Shown: positions 7,987 to 16,223 of the stretch, one piece after another
How the letters are laid out: the number at the start of each line of letters is the position of its first letter
How positions within the stretch are numbered: position 1 is the first letter of the stretch
Source of the DNA: Candidatus Levyibacteriota bacterium
Lineage (GTDB): Bacteria > Patescibacteriota > Microgenomatia > Levybacterales > UBA12049
DNA: 41,983 nt
Direction of reading: 5' to 3'
Assembly: GCA_016204425.1 (NCBI GenBank)
Contig: JACQKR010000046.1
Span: 1-41,983 of the forward strand
The notes under the pieces: model-generated
Database searches by the model: none
Seen by the model: the letters and a program-made list of their open reading frames with translations, nothing else
What the model was told of the DNA's origin: nothing
Program-made: the position numbers and the translations under genes

Positions 7987-9849
7987 ATGAGATCTTTCTT
8001 TCGTTGTATTCTTCTTTTGCTTGTTGGCATTTTCTTTGTAAATTCGCCACGGATCGCATTCGCGAGTGAATATTTCACGACGAAATACGATGTGACCTAT
8101 GCAATCTCTGGAAATGAGAAGACGACAGTCACCACAGAAATAGTGCTCACCAATACGACCGATGATTATTTTGCAGGTTCTTATTCGCTGCAGTTGGGCT
8201 TTGAAAATATCGAGAATATTTCGGCATTCGATACGCTTGGAGTGATAAAACCGCAGGTAATCAAAACAAAAGACGGTAACTCGATTGACATTCCTTTCAA
8301 CAGGCGGGTAATCGGAAAAGGAAACGCCGTAGATTTCACGCTGAAATTCGACACAACTGATGTAGCCAAGAAGCACGGTAGCGTCTGGGAGATCAACATT
8401 CCGAAAATCCCTAAGAACAACGATTTTTCAACCTTCACAGCAAGAGTAACGGTTCCAAAGTCTTTTGGAAAGCCTATCTACATGAAACCCCAGCATCCCG
8501 GATCGGAGCTGGTGTTCAATAAAGAACAGCTGGAGGAGTCCGGGATATCAATGGGATTTGGGGAGAGGCAGGTATATGACTTTACTCTCTACTATCATTT
8601 AAAAAACAAACACCTCTTCCCCATCAGGACAGAAATTGCCGTTCCACCGGCGACTAACTACCAGGATATCCAACTTGAAGCGATGACCCCAAAACCTTAC
8701 AAGATGAGAAAGGATGAAGACGGCAATTGGCTTGCCGAATACCGGCTTGATCCGACAGAAAATGTCACAGTCACTGTGCAAGGGAAAGCGATCATCTCTC
8801 TTTTTCCGAAAACTGAGGAAATAACAAAGCAACAAATTGATGAGTACACAAAAGAAAAGCCGTACTGGCAGGTATCCGACGCAAAAATACAGACTTTGGC
8901 AAAAACACTTAAAACACCTCATGCGATTTATGAGTATGTGGTAAAAAATCTTACCTATGACTTTAGCCGCGTTACCGAGCAGAAAGGCAGAGCCGGTGCG
9001 CTTTTAGCACTACAAGAGCCTACCTCTGCTGTCTGTCTGGAATTTACGGATTTATTTATCTCAATTGCACGTGCCGCCGGAATTCCATCCAGAGAGATTG
9101 AGGGATACGCGTATACGGATAATCCGAAGCAGCGGCCTCTTTCTCTTGTGAAAGACATTCTGCATGCGTGGCCGGAGTATTATGATTTTGAGAAAAAAAC
9201 ATGGATTATGATTGACCCGACATGGGGAAATTCAACTGGTGGAACTGATTATTTTACCCAGCTTGACTTTGACCATTTGACTTTCGTCCGAAAAGGGGTG
9301 AGTAGCGAAATGCCGATCCCCCCAAGCGGGTACAAATATGAGAATGATCCCGACAGCAAGGATGTCCATGTTTCCTTTGCATCATCGTACGCACAAGCGG
9401 CACCTGCAATTCAGGTGGAGTCGATTATCGACAATGCATACCTTTCAGGACTCCCGATAAAAGGGAAGATTATCCTCCGGAACGCCGGAAAGACGATTTC
9501 CCTCCCACAGCAGGTGCTTATCGAATCACAGGATTTGTTGCCAAAGCGTCAACTGATTACGTCTGAGAGTATTTTGCCCTTCAGCTTTGTTGAAATTCCC
9601 ATAGCCTTTCAAAAAAAGCCGCTTTTGACAAATACAAGCGCAACTTTTACAATGAGCTTTGACAAAACAGCCATTCATAAGACAATACGCATTACCCCTT
9701 TTCTCATAAATGAATGGACTATTGCAGGAGGAATTACATTTGGAATTGCTGCCATCATCGTATGCATCATTGCCGTCAGAGCCTGGCGTGTACTGCTTTC
9801 TCAACGAAAGCGGAGCAATCCTTTACGTGGGGAAGGCAAAGGATCTTAA
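7987..9849 (+). CDS. membrane-anchored transglutaminase-like protein
   Basis: 620 residues. A signal peptide (about 1-27, ending AFAS) is followed by a beta-rich extracellular region of about 260 residues, then a transglutaminase-like core at about 300-430 with C350 (AVCLEFTDLF), H393 (LHAWPEYYD) and D410 (MIDPTWG), the papain-like triad of the family. A second beta-rich region follows, then a TM helix near 578-602 and a short basic tail. It is probably an extracytoplasmic protease or crosslinking enzyme held in the membrane; the substrate is unknown. The ATG at 7987 follows the 98-bp repeat and no Shine-Dalgarno is seen. The last 140 nt overlap uvrC in another frame, so the tail residues are dictated by the GIY-YIG coding sequence of uvrC. 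Confidence 0.85.
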   Translation: MRSFFRCILLLLVGIFFVNSPRIAFASEYFTTKYDVTYAISGNEKTTVTTEIVLTNTTDDYFAGSYSLQLGFENIENISAFDTLGVIKPQVIKTKDGNSIDIPFNRRVIGKGNAVDFTLKFDTTDVAKKHGSVWEINIPKIPKNNDFSTFTARVTVPKSFGKPIYMKPQHPGSELVFNKEQLEESGISMGFGERQVYDFTLYYHLKNKHLFPIRTEIAVPPATNYQDIQLEAMTPKPYKMRKDEDGNWLAEYRLDPTENVTVTVQGKAIISLFPKTEEITKQQIDEYTKEKPYWQVSDAKIQTLAKTLKTPHAIYEYVVKNLTYDFSRVTEQKGRAGALLALQEPTSAVCLEFTDLFISIARAAGIPSREIEGYAYTDNPKQRPLSLVKDILHAWPEYYDFEKKTWIMIDPTWGNSTGGTDYFTQLDFDHLTFVRKGVSSEMPIPPSGYKYENDPDSKDVHVSFASSYAQAAPAIQVESIIDNAYLSGLPIKGKIILRNAGKTISLPQQVLIESQDLLPKRQLITSESILPFSFVEIPIAFQKKPLLTNTSATFTMSFDKTAIHKTIRITPFLINEWTIAGGITFGIAAIIVCIIAVRAWRVLLSQRKRSNPLRGEGKGS

Positions 9850-11155
9850 GGCACGCGTTTCATCATATTTTCAACCGGGAGCTGTCCTCGGAACAAAAAC
9901 GAGCGTCCTCGTCCACCAAACAAAAAAAGTCAAAATTGTACGTGTTGAGACAGAGGTTGAATCCCTGCTTTTGGAAGCGTTCTATATAAAGAAATATTCC
10001 CCGAAGTACAACGTCCGTCTCACAGACAATAAGTCATACCCGCTCATCAGAATAACGGTGAAAGATGCATTCCCGAAAATACTTCTCGCACGACGCGTAG
10101 ACGACCCGACATCAGCCTATTTTGGTCCGTATCCAAACGCCGGAGCTGTAAAGCTGGTTTTACGCATTATGCGTAGGATTTTCCCGTTTCAATCTGTTTT
10201 CAATCATCCGAAACGAGTCTGTCTCTATAATCATCTTGGTCTTTGCCCGTGTCCTCCGGTGCACAATACCATTGCAGATAAAAAGGAATACAAAAAAAAT
10301 ATCCGGCGGATCATAAAGGTACTCGAAGGAAACGTACGGTTGATTCTCAATGAGCTTGAAAAAGAGCGTAATGCTGCGAGTGTATCTGAAGATTTTGAAA
10401 GCGCACAAAAAGTTCAAAAGCAAATGAACGCGATGAGTGTTATTACGCAGCGAGTCACCAGACCCGTTGAATATGAAGCAAATCCCAATTTACGCGAAGA
10501 CCAAAGACAAAAAGAATTGTATGCCTTACAAAATTTGTTACGACAGAAAGGAGTTCCAGTCCAGTTTCCTCAAAAAATAGAGTGTTATGATATCTCAAAC
10601 ATTCAGGGCAAGTATGCGACCGGTTCGCTCGTTGTTTTCATCCAGGGAGAGAAAGAATCTGCGTTTTACCGGAGATTTCGAATCAGAAGAGAAAATGCAC
10701 CAAATGACTTTGCCATGATGCACGAAGTGTTGACTAGGCGCCTGAAGCACGATGAATGGAAGTTCCCACAGCTCATCGTTGTCGATGGAGGAAAAGGGCA
10801 AATCACAAGTGCTCTGCAGGCGATTGGAGAAGCGGGAATTTCAATTCCCTTGATAGGATTAGCTAAACGCGAAGAAACGATTATAATTCCAAATCCGAAA
10901 TTCGAAACTAGAAATTCGAAACAATATCAAAATACTAATGACAGAAACACAAAACGTTTTAAGCATTCGAAAATTCAAAATTTAGATTTGTTTCGCGCTT
11001 CGAAACTCGATATTCGAAATTTTGTTGAGGTTTCTCTCCCAAAAAACTCTCCAGCGCTTCTCCTGTTGATGCGGATTCGGGACGAAGCGCATAGATTTGC
11101 AATTACGTATCACCGGAATATTCGCTCAAAGGGAAGTATTTTTGAAAATAAGTAG
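9710..11155 (+). CDS. uvrC: UvrC, excision nuclease subunit, lacking the HhH domain
   Basis: 481 residues; typical UvrC has about 600. The GIY-YIG nuclease domain (about 23-100; PGVY 25-28, YVG 39-41, R49) makes the 3' cut. A UVR motif lies near 212-242 and the RNase H-like nuclease domain (5' cut) at about 285-465 with D294, D359 and H461. Cys residues 171, 179 and 181 sit where UvrC proteins carry a conserved Cys cluster, but as CPC instead of the usual C-x3-C. The protein stops just after the nuclease domain, so the C-terminal helix-hairpin-helix pair is absent. About 44 residues near 395-438 are an in-frame repeat insertion. The start is uncertain: 9710 is the first ATG, and TTG near 9767 is possible. 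The 5' end overlaps the preceding gene by 140 nt, and the stop abuts the convergent next gene. Confidence 0.93.
   Translation: MNGLLQEELHLELLPSSYASLPSEPGVYCFLNESGAILYVGKAKDLKARVSSYFQPGAVLGTKTSVLVHQTKKVKIVRVETEVESLLLEAFYIKKYSPKYNVRLTDNKSYPLIRITVKDAFPKILLARRVDDPTSAYFGPYPNAGAVKLVLRIMRRIFPFQSVFNHPKRVCLYNHLGLCPCPPVHNTIADKKEYKKNIRRIIKVLEGNVRLILNELEKERNAASVSEDFESAQKVQKQMNAMSVITQRVTRPVEYEANPNLREDQRQKELYALQNLLRQKGVPVQFPQKIECYDISNIQGKYATGSLVVFIQGEKESAFYRRFRIRRENAPNDFAMMHEVLTRRLKHDEWKFPQLIVVDGGKGQITSALQAIGEAGISIPLIGLAKREETIIIPNPKFETRNSKQYQNTNDRNTKRFKHSKIQNLDLFRASKLDIRNFVEVSLPKNSPALLLLMRIRDEAHRFAITYHRNIRSKGSIFENK
10890..11023. repeat. AT-rich repeat inserted in frame in uvrC
   Basis: A run of ATTCGAAA-like words with inverted partners at its ends (CGAAATTCGAAAC near the start, CGATATTCGAAAT near the end). 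It encodes FETRNSKQYQNTNDRNTKRF and on to SKLDIRNF, the kind of sequence made by a common dispersed repeat family. Canonical UvrC sequence (LAKREETIIIPN before, VEVSLPKNSPALLLL after) flanks it, so it lies in a surface loop between strands of the RNase H-like domain. Confidence 0.7.
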
Positions 11156-12505
11156 TCAGTTCCGGGAAATATCGTATTCGTAGGGAAGGTACAGGAAGGT
11201 TGCAGGCGTGGCGTCTGAGAGGTATTTTTGAAAGTCCTCATAAATTTTTCTTCTCTCATTCATATCGACGGTACGTCTCCCATCCTCAAGGAGCTTATCG
11301 ATCCGTTTATTATCAAGCCGTGTAATATTATTTTCATGCGTGGAATGCCAGAGGACGTACTGGTCGGGGTCTTTGGGAATGCTGAAATCTCCCAGATAGA
11401 TCTGAAAGGTGTCAGGCTTTGTGTCTACCTCTTGAATTTTTGCTGTGACTTGTACTTTTTTCCATTCCTGAACGATCTGCTCTGCAACCGAACGGTATTT
11501 TGGAAGTGTTTGAATAGTCAGTGCTGGTATAGTTGTTTTGCTGTCTCCTGCCTGAAGAAGGAGTTTTGCGTGTTCTCTATCCAGGCGCTTGTCATACCGG
11601 TTGGGAATATAATAGAGGGAAGTTGGAGAATAGGAATGATATGTTCTTCTTCCTTCCTTGAATTCATCAGGAAGCGCATAGGAGAGTGATTTTCGTATCT
11701 TGTCGTCTGATAGGACTTTATCTCTCGTATTATAAAAAAGAGCGACGAGCTTCGTATCATTTACCTTTTTTTCTATAGTGACGTTGGGGAACGAGTCAAT
11801 TGATGTGTTCTTTACACGATAGTCGGTCAGGCCGACTGCTTTTGTAATCTCGCCAAGCGCAAAGGCATATTTTACTGCCTCTTCACTCGGATAAAAGTAA
11901 TACGTTTCCGAATAAAACCTGTTTTTGATATTCGTCAGGCGCATAGATTGGACATAATTGCCATTTAACTTCAGGTCGGTAATGCGGAAGTCCCCAAGCC
12001 CGTTGAGCCCTCTCTGAAAAATCGGGCGGGCTACCGTAATGAGGAAAGGCGCATACATGTCTTTCAGGCGAAAAATTATCGTTTGCTTATCGGGATATTC
12101 TATTTTTACGTCTTTAAAATCATACGTGACTTGTTTTGCCGTGAGTAACCGCCCGTCGCTGAATCGTACATCGGGCCTCAGATGAAACACATACGTTTTT
12201 CCGTTATCTTTAATCTCCCAACTTGATGCAATATCCGGCTTGATGCTGCCGTCTTTTTCAATACGTGTTAAGCCATGCGATAGTTTCTGCGAAACAAGAG
12301 ACGGTAAATTGTTGATTCGATATGCGCCAACAATACCGATACTTTCTTTTTTATCGAAAGGAAGCATTCTGAGAAAATAACTTGAGGAGGAAACGAGAAT
12401 AAAAAAAATACCAAGCCCGCCCAGGAAAGAAAAGAAAATTACTTTCCCCCACTTCTTGATATATGCTTTGATGAGCCAAAAAATTAACCGGCGTCGAAAA
12501 ACCAT
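11156..12505 (-). CDS. ABC-type peptide-like substrate-binding protein (SBP_bac_5), membrane-anchored
   Basis: 449 residues. A basic N-terminus and a TM segment (about 21-45) anchor it outside the membrane. The remainder fits the family 5 solute-binding fold used for oligopeptides and nickel: LVSQKLSHGLTRIEKDGSIK, then SWEIKDNGKTYVFHLRPDVR with FSDGRLLTAKQVTYDF, and a C-terminal YEDFQKYLSDATPATFLYLP motif. It is shorter than the usual 500-550 residues. No permease or ATPase gene accompanies it in this window. It is the last gene of the minus operon, starting 6 nt after secG. Its stop codon (11158-11156) directly abuts the uvrC stop, leaving no intergenic space. Transport substrate unknown. 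Confidence 0.85.
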   Translation of the reverse strand: MVFRRRLIFWLIKAYIKKWGKVIFFSFLGGLGIFFILVSSSSYFLRMLPFDKKESIGIVGAYRINNLPSLVSQKLSHGLTRIEKDGSIKPDIASSWEIKDNGKTYVFHLRPDVRFSDGRLLTAKQVTYDFKDVKIEYPDKQTIIFRLKDMYAPFLITVARPIFQRGLNGLGDFRITDLKLNGNYVQSMRLTNIKNRFYSETYYFYPSEEAVKYAFALGEITKAVGLTDYRVKNTSIDSFPNVTIEKKVNDTKLVALFYNTRDKVLSDDKIRKSLSYALPDEFKEGRRTYHSYSPTSLYYIPNRYDKRLDREHAKLLLQAGDSKTTIPALTIQTLPKYRSVAEQIVQEWKKVQVTAKIQEVDTKPDTFQIYLGDFSIPKDPDQYVLWHSTHENNITRLDNKRIDKLLEDGRRTVDMNERRKIYEDFQKYLSDATPATFLYLPYEYDISRN

Positions 12506-12511
12506 ATGTTT

Positions 12512-12727
12512 CTAGGAACGGGGAATGAGTAACGCAATTGAGAGAACCGCAAGGAGTGCTGCGAGTACACACGTTGCGATAATGAGGAGCTTCTCAGCGC
12601 TCTGCTTGCTACGATACATTTCCCCGCCTCCTCCGAAGACAGGCGACAAACCTCCTCCTTGTGCTTGAAGAAGAATGGCAATGATCAGGAGTGCTGCAAC
12701 AATGATTTGTACAATAGCGATTATCAT
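12512..12727 (-). CDS. secG: SecG, preprotein translocase subunit
   Basis: 71 residues with two TM helices (about 3-22 and 47-67) joined by a Gly-rich loop, LLQAQGGGLSPVFGGGGEMY, which is the family signature (the LQ...GGGL and FGGG motifs). SecG assists SecYE during protein export across the inner membrane. It lies 7 nt downstream of the yvcK reading frame and 6 nt upstream of the solute-binding protein gene, in the same operon. Short but otherwise canonical. Confidence 0.93.
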   Translation of the reverse strand: MIIAIVQIIVAALLIIAILLQAQGGGLSPVFGGGGEMYRSKQSAEKLLIIATCVLAALLAVLSIALLIPRS

Positions 12728-12734
12728 GTGTGTA

Positions 12735-13712
12735 TTATACTGCCGTTGCTATCACCTTCGCAAGTTTTTCGGAGTCATGATATAAAGGGAACGTAGTATT
12801 TACCAGATCCGCTGCAATAATCCGTGTCTTACGCGTCGTTTTCTCTTCTTCGAGAGCCTGTTTTACATACGTGTAGTGGTACTTTTTCGGAATTTCGACA
12901 GTATAGTTGTTGTTGGTGACAACGGTATGGAAAGGAAAGGTTCCGAGATGCTTTTCAACTGCATTGATAAAGTCGACTGCCGTATATCCTTTTGTCTCAA
13001 AAGGCTTGTTCGCGACATTGACAACAAAGATTTTTTTCGCTTTTGCAGCAAGAAACGATTGTGCTATTTTTGGGACAATAAGGACCGGAAGGAGTGTCGT
13101 ATATAAGTCTCCGGGTCCGACGATAATGATATCTGCAGCCTCAAGTGCGGAGGTCACTTCGGATGGAACTTTCGGGTCTTTCGGAGTCAGATAAATCCTA
13201 TCAAGCGTTCATTTTCCATTATATTTTCCAAGATCGATGTTCTCTTCACCTTCAACCTTTGTCCCATCAACGGTGAGGGCAGTGAGCCGGACGTGCTCAG
13301 CAGTTGCAGGGTAAATGAAGTCCCCCGTGTTTGTCATTTTTCGGAGAAGGTCGATTGCTTCCTGATAGGAAGAAGAAACACTTTGTGCTGCTACCATCAG
13401 TAAGTTTCCGAGTTTATGTCCTGAAAGCGCGCTATCGTTGCCATACCGGTTTCCCGGGAAACGGTACGTAAGGAGACTCGCATAGGCTTCATCATTGGTG
13501 AGTGCTGCCATGCAGGAGATAAGATCCCCCGACGGGAAGACGTTGTAGAGGCGCTTTAGCCTTCCTGATGAGCCCCCCTCATCCGCCATAGAGACAATGA
13601 CAGTGAGTTTTGCGCCATAGTGCTTCAATCCTTTTAGCAGGTTAACCGTGCCGATGCCTCCACCTAAACACACAATATGCTTTCCTTGTAACGTATTCAT
13701 TTCGTTAACCAT
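12735..13712 (-). pseudogene. yvcK: YvcK/CofD-like protein, interrupted by one in-frame UGA
   Basis: The frame from 13712 to 12735 encodes a complete YvcK (gluconeogenesis factor, UPF0052) protein of 325 codons except for a single TGA at 13211-13209. Before it: IVCLGGGIGTVNLLKGLK, SMADEGGSSGRL, FPSGDLISCMAAL and GKYNGK. After it, in the same frame: TLDRIYLTPKDPKVPSEV, then IIIVGPGDLYTTLLPVLIVP and the usual C-terminus. YvcK binds UDP-sugars and links carbon status to cell-wall growth in Firmicutes. There is no frameshift. Other genes here end properly with TGA, so general recoding of UGA is unlikely. A nonsense mutation (for example CGA or GGA to TGA), a sequencing error or readthrough are all open. 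The 5' end overlaps the holin-like gene by 16 nt. Confidence 0.85.
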
Positions 13713-14098
13713 GAAAGAGCAGCAATTATACCAGAAAGCGCCACTGCAATCACGAAATATGCCGAGAATATGCCAAAAGTAATTTTCGGAATGATGAAGC
13801 CAGCCAGAGAAAGACCTTGGAAAGTAAAGCTGTGTATCGTTATAGATGGAATGAGGATGGTTAAAAGATAGAGAACTATGACGTTTATGACTGCCGAGAA
13901 GAGTCCAAGCGTCACAATACTGAGCGGAAACGTCACCACTTTGAGGATCGGCTTTATGATAAGTACGATAAAGGTAAGCGTAAAGCCAGCAATCAGATAC
14001 GTTTTAAGCCCTCCTTGAATGGTAAAGCCGGGAAAAATGACCGAGAGAAGGAAAAGGGCAAAGCTATAAAATGCGGTATTCCTGAGCAGGGATTTCAT
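13697..14098 (-). CDS. phage holin family (4-TMS) membrane protein
   Basis: 133 residues with four hydrophobic helices. It matches the family of small membrane proteins annotated as mycobacterial-type 4-TMS phage holin (PF04020): N-terminal MKSLLRNTAFYSFALFLL, a central LIIKPILKVVTFPLSIVTLG motif (the conserved KPIL...PL..LTLG core) and a hydrophobic C-terminus. Despite the name these are chromosomal housekeeping-like proteins of unknown role, and no phage genes are near. It is first in the operon with yvcK, secG and the solute-binding protein. A strong promoter (14132-14160, minus) lies just upstream, and a stem CTGCCCA...TGGGCAG sits in the short leader. Confidence 0.85.
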   Translation of the reverse strand: MKSLLRNTAFYSFALFLLSVIFPGFTIQGGLKTYLIAGFTLTFIVLIIKPILKVVTFPLSIVTLGLFSAVINVIVLYLLTILIPSITIHSFTFQGLSLAGFIIPKITFGIFSAYFVIAVALSGIIAALSWLTK

Positions 14099-14131
14099 AT
14101 AGAGAACTGCCCAGAAACGATGGGCAGGATG

Positions 14132-14160
14132 ATGCTAGCAAATACACTCATCCATGTCAA
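14132..14160 (-). promoter_or_regulatory. promoter of the holin-yvcK-secG-SBP operon
   Basis: Minus strand TTGACA (14160-14155), a 17-nt spacer and TAGCAT (14137-14132). Transcription should start near 14125, at the foot of a CTGCCCA...TGGGCAG stem, 27 nt before the first ATG. Confidence 0.7.
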
Positions 14161-14284
14161 TAAAACTAATTTCGAGAGGACACCAAGGTTTCCTCTCGAC
14201 GCAGCTTTGGAAATGGATTCCAATCCGCCAGTTGGCGGAACGCTGCTGCTCTCCTTCCTTTTTCTCCAGGGTTTGATTGGTCTC

Positions 14285-14313
14285 TTGCAATCTGATGACG
14301 GTGGACGTAATAT
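14285..14313 (+). promoter_or_regulatory. promoter of the DUF2130 gene
   Basis: TTGCAA (14285-14290), a 17-nt spacer and TAATAT (14308-14313). The predicted transcript start near 14320 supports the ATG at 14329 over the one at 14317. The region between this and the divergent operon holds stems CGAGAGGA...TCCTCTCG and CCGCC...GGCGG. Confidence 0.55.
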
Positions 14314-14328
14314 AAGATGCTATCTGAC

Positions 14329-15426
14329 ATGAATACCGTCGTTTGTCCTCATTGTAAAAAAACTCTGGAAATATCTGAAGCGATTATCCACCAGCTTCAA
14401 GAACAAGTCCGCAAGGAAGAAAGTGACAAGCTACGCGCAGAATTTGCAAAAGAAAACGCGGAAAAAGAGGCCCTTCGTGAAAAAAAGCTCAGGGAGCAAT
14501 TCGAAAACGAGAATAAGGAGCGGGTAAAACAACTTGAACTTGCCAAAAAAAGCGAAAAGGAACTTGAGGAAAAACTTAGGCAAAGCGAATTCGAAACAAA
14601 GAAAAGAGAGGCGAAAGCAAGAGAATTAGCTGAAGAGGAAATTGCTAAAAAATTCCAGCAGGATCTTCTTGAAGAGAAGAAGAAAAATGCTGATATGCAG
14701 AAAGCACTTGAAGAAGCACAGAGAAAAGCAAAACAAAGCTCGCAACAGCTTCAAGGGGAAGTTCTTGAGTTGGACTTGGAAACAAAATTAAAAGAAACGT
14801 TTTTTTCTGATCAATTCACACCCGTACCGAAAGGAGTTCAGGGCGGGGATATTTGGCAGAAGATTGTTTATAAAGGAACTGTCGTAGGATCAATTTTATG
14901 GGAAACAAAAAATACGAAAAATTGGAGTAAGGCCTGGTTAACCAAGCTGAAAGATGATGCCGGACGAATAAATGCTTCTGAATCAATCATTGTCTCACAG
15001 ACCCTTCCCGACGGCGTAAAAATATTCGATAGGAGGGAAGGCGTATGGGTTACGTCATATGAGCATGCGATAAGTACCTGTAGATTTATTCGATTTTTGA
15101 TAACAACCGTGTCGGCAATGAAACTTTCCGCCTCTCAAACAGATGAGGAGTGGGGAAGAGTCCGTGATTATATGCTGAGCGACTCATTCAAACATAGAAT
15201 GCAAACGCATTTCGATGGAATTAGAGTGCTAAGAGAAGGTCTCGATGCGGAAAAGAGAGCAACGATTCTTCGTTGGAAAAAACAGGAAACCCAGATTGAG
15301 AAACTGGATACGAACACGACAAACTTTTATGGTGAGTTGCGGGCAATTGTCCCGGATATCCCCAAAATTGAGGGAGTCGACGCACATCTTCTTGAAGACA
15401 GTAATGAAACTGAAACCATCTTTTGA
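14329..15426 (+). CDS. DUF2130 domain protein (zinc-ribbon half, coiled coil, nuclease-like core)
   Basis: 365 residues from the ATG at 14329. The order is a single CPHC pair near residue 6; a long charged coiled coil (about 20-145; many Lys/Glu repeats); then the DUF2130 core with LETKLKETFFSDQFTPVPKG, GGDIWQKIVYKG and WETKNTKNWSKAWLTKLKDD. The D...E-x-K arrangement (GGD, then WETK) resembles the PD-(D/E)XK nuclease fold; this is my reading of the motif and activity is unproven. The C-terminal part (RVLREGLDAEKRATILRWKK, then FYGEL) is typical of the family. The start is set by the promoter at 14285-14313. The gene overlaps the RNase HII gene by 23 nt, implying one transcript. Confidence 0.85.
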   Translation: MNTVVCPHCKKTLEISEAIIHQLQEQVRKEESDKLRAEFAKENAEKEALREKKLREQFENENKERVKQLELAKKSEKELEEKLRQSEFETKKREAKARELAEEEIAKKFQQDLLEEKKKNADMQKALEEAQRKAKQSSQQLQGEVLELDLETKLKETFFSDQFTPVPKGVQGGDIWQKIVYKGTVVGSILWETKNTKNWSKAWLTKLKDDAGRINASESIIVSQTLPDGVKIFDRREGVWVTSYEHAISTCRFIRFLITTVSAMKLSASQTDEEWGRVRDYMLSDSFKHRMQTHFDGIRVLREGLDAEKRATILRWKKQETQIEKLDTNTTNFYGELRAIVPDIPKIEGVDAHLLEDSNETETIF

Positions 15427-16057
15427 TGAGGAGGTAGTTTTATGGAACCGAGGACTAGAGTACGTTGCCGGCATTGACGAAGTCGGTCGGGGAGCATTTG
15501 CCGGTCCCCTCGTCACTGCAGCAGTTATTTTCCCCAAAGATTGCAGGTTTTCAGATCAAGAGCTCTACGGCATCAACGATTCAAAACTCCTTACAAGCAA
15601 GAAGCGCTTTCAATTAGCCCGTAAGATAAAAAAAGAGGCCCTCAGCTTTTCGATATACGAAATACCGGTTTCCTACATTAACCGATACGGGATCGGGAGA
15701 GCGGCACAGTATGGATTTTTCAACGTTGTACAGTCGCTTGATAGAAAACCTGATTTTTGTTTGATCGATGCATTCAGTATCCGGAAGATGAGAAAACAAA
15801 TGCAAAAACCTATTATTCATGGAGACTCTTTATCATTCAGTATTGCGGCGGCATCGATTATCGCAAAGGTATTTCGTGATTATCGTATGGATGAATTAGG
15901 CTTCAGATACAACCAGTACAATTTTTCTCAGAATAAAGGGTACGGAACAGCAGATCACAGACGTGCGTTGGGCAAATATGGCCTTTGCAACATGCATAGG
16001 AAGTCTTTTAATCTGAGCCGGTATCTTCCAGTTCCTCCCATACTTGACAAAGTTTGA
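15404..16057 (+). CDS. rnhB: ribonuclease HII
   Basis: 217 residues from the ATG at 15404, which places GIDEVGRGAFAGPLVTAAV at residues 23-41. RNase HII cuts the RNA strand of RNA-DNA hybrids and removes single ribonucleotides. The acidic site is visible as D25 and E26, with a further Asp in FCLIDAF, and the conserved SIAAASIIAKVFRD and NKGYGTADHRRAL segments are intact. Reading frames open further upstream, but the extension lies inside the DUF2130 gene and has no family match. The 23-nt overlap with that gene suggests translational coupling. The stop is TGA. Confidence 0.95.
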   Translation: MKLKPSFDEEVVLWNRGLEYVAGIDEVGRGAFAGPLVTAAVIFPKDCRFSDQELYGINDSKLLTSKKRFQLARKIKKEALSFSIYEIPVSYINRYGIGRAAQYGFFNVVQSLDRKPDFCLIDAFSIRKMRKQMQKPIIHGDSLSFSIAAASIIAKVFRDYRMDELGFRYNQYNFSQNKGYGTADHRRALGKYGLCNMHRKSFNLSRYLPVPPILDKV

Positions 16058-16081
16058 CAGTTATACAAAGATGAGTATATG
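16054..16081 (+). promoter_or_regulatory. promoter of the small membrane protein gene
   Basis: TTGACA (16054-16059) overlaps the end of rnhB; a 16-nt spacer leads to TATATG (16076-16081). Transcription should start near 16088, giving a leader of about 136 nt, close to the 133 nt predicted for copy 1 of the shared leader. Confidence 0.55.
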
Positions 16082-16087
16082 TCCGAA

Positions 16088-16223
16088 AAGTCATCGAACG
16101 CTACATCTTCATCGGAAGAGGAGGCTTGCCTCCCGAAGCCCAGCCTCATAGGGCAATTTAATAAATTGAGGAGCGGAACCCCACTTCGCTAAAGCTACGC
16201 GGGGCGAAGGGAGGTGATTTTTA
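16088..16223 (+). promoter_or_regulatory. conserved structured 5' leader, copy 2
   Basis: Blocks in order: a GGAGGC/GCCTCC stem (16120-16133); CCCGAAGC (16132-16139); a stem with arms CCTCA and TGAGG; GAGGAGCGGAACCCC (16168-16182); a CCCC...GGGG stem (16179-16204); and GGCGAAGGGAGGTGA (16203-16217), which carries the Shine-Dalgarno 6 nt before the ATG. Matching blocks lead the genes starting at 869 and 22318. Confidence 0.6.

Noticed and set aside
7933..8376. A 147-residue minus-strand frame over the start of the transglutaminase-like gene.
   Set aside because: It is the shadow of a real gene plus the NLFQHL-type repeat; no domain or start signal supports it.
13697..14098. Prophage remnant suggested by the holin-family name.
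   Set aside because: The family is widespread on chromosomes, the gene is in an operon with yvcK and secG, and no other phage gene is near.
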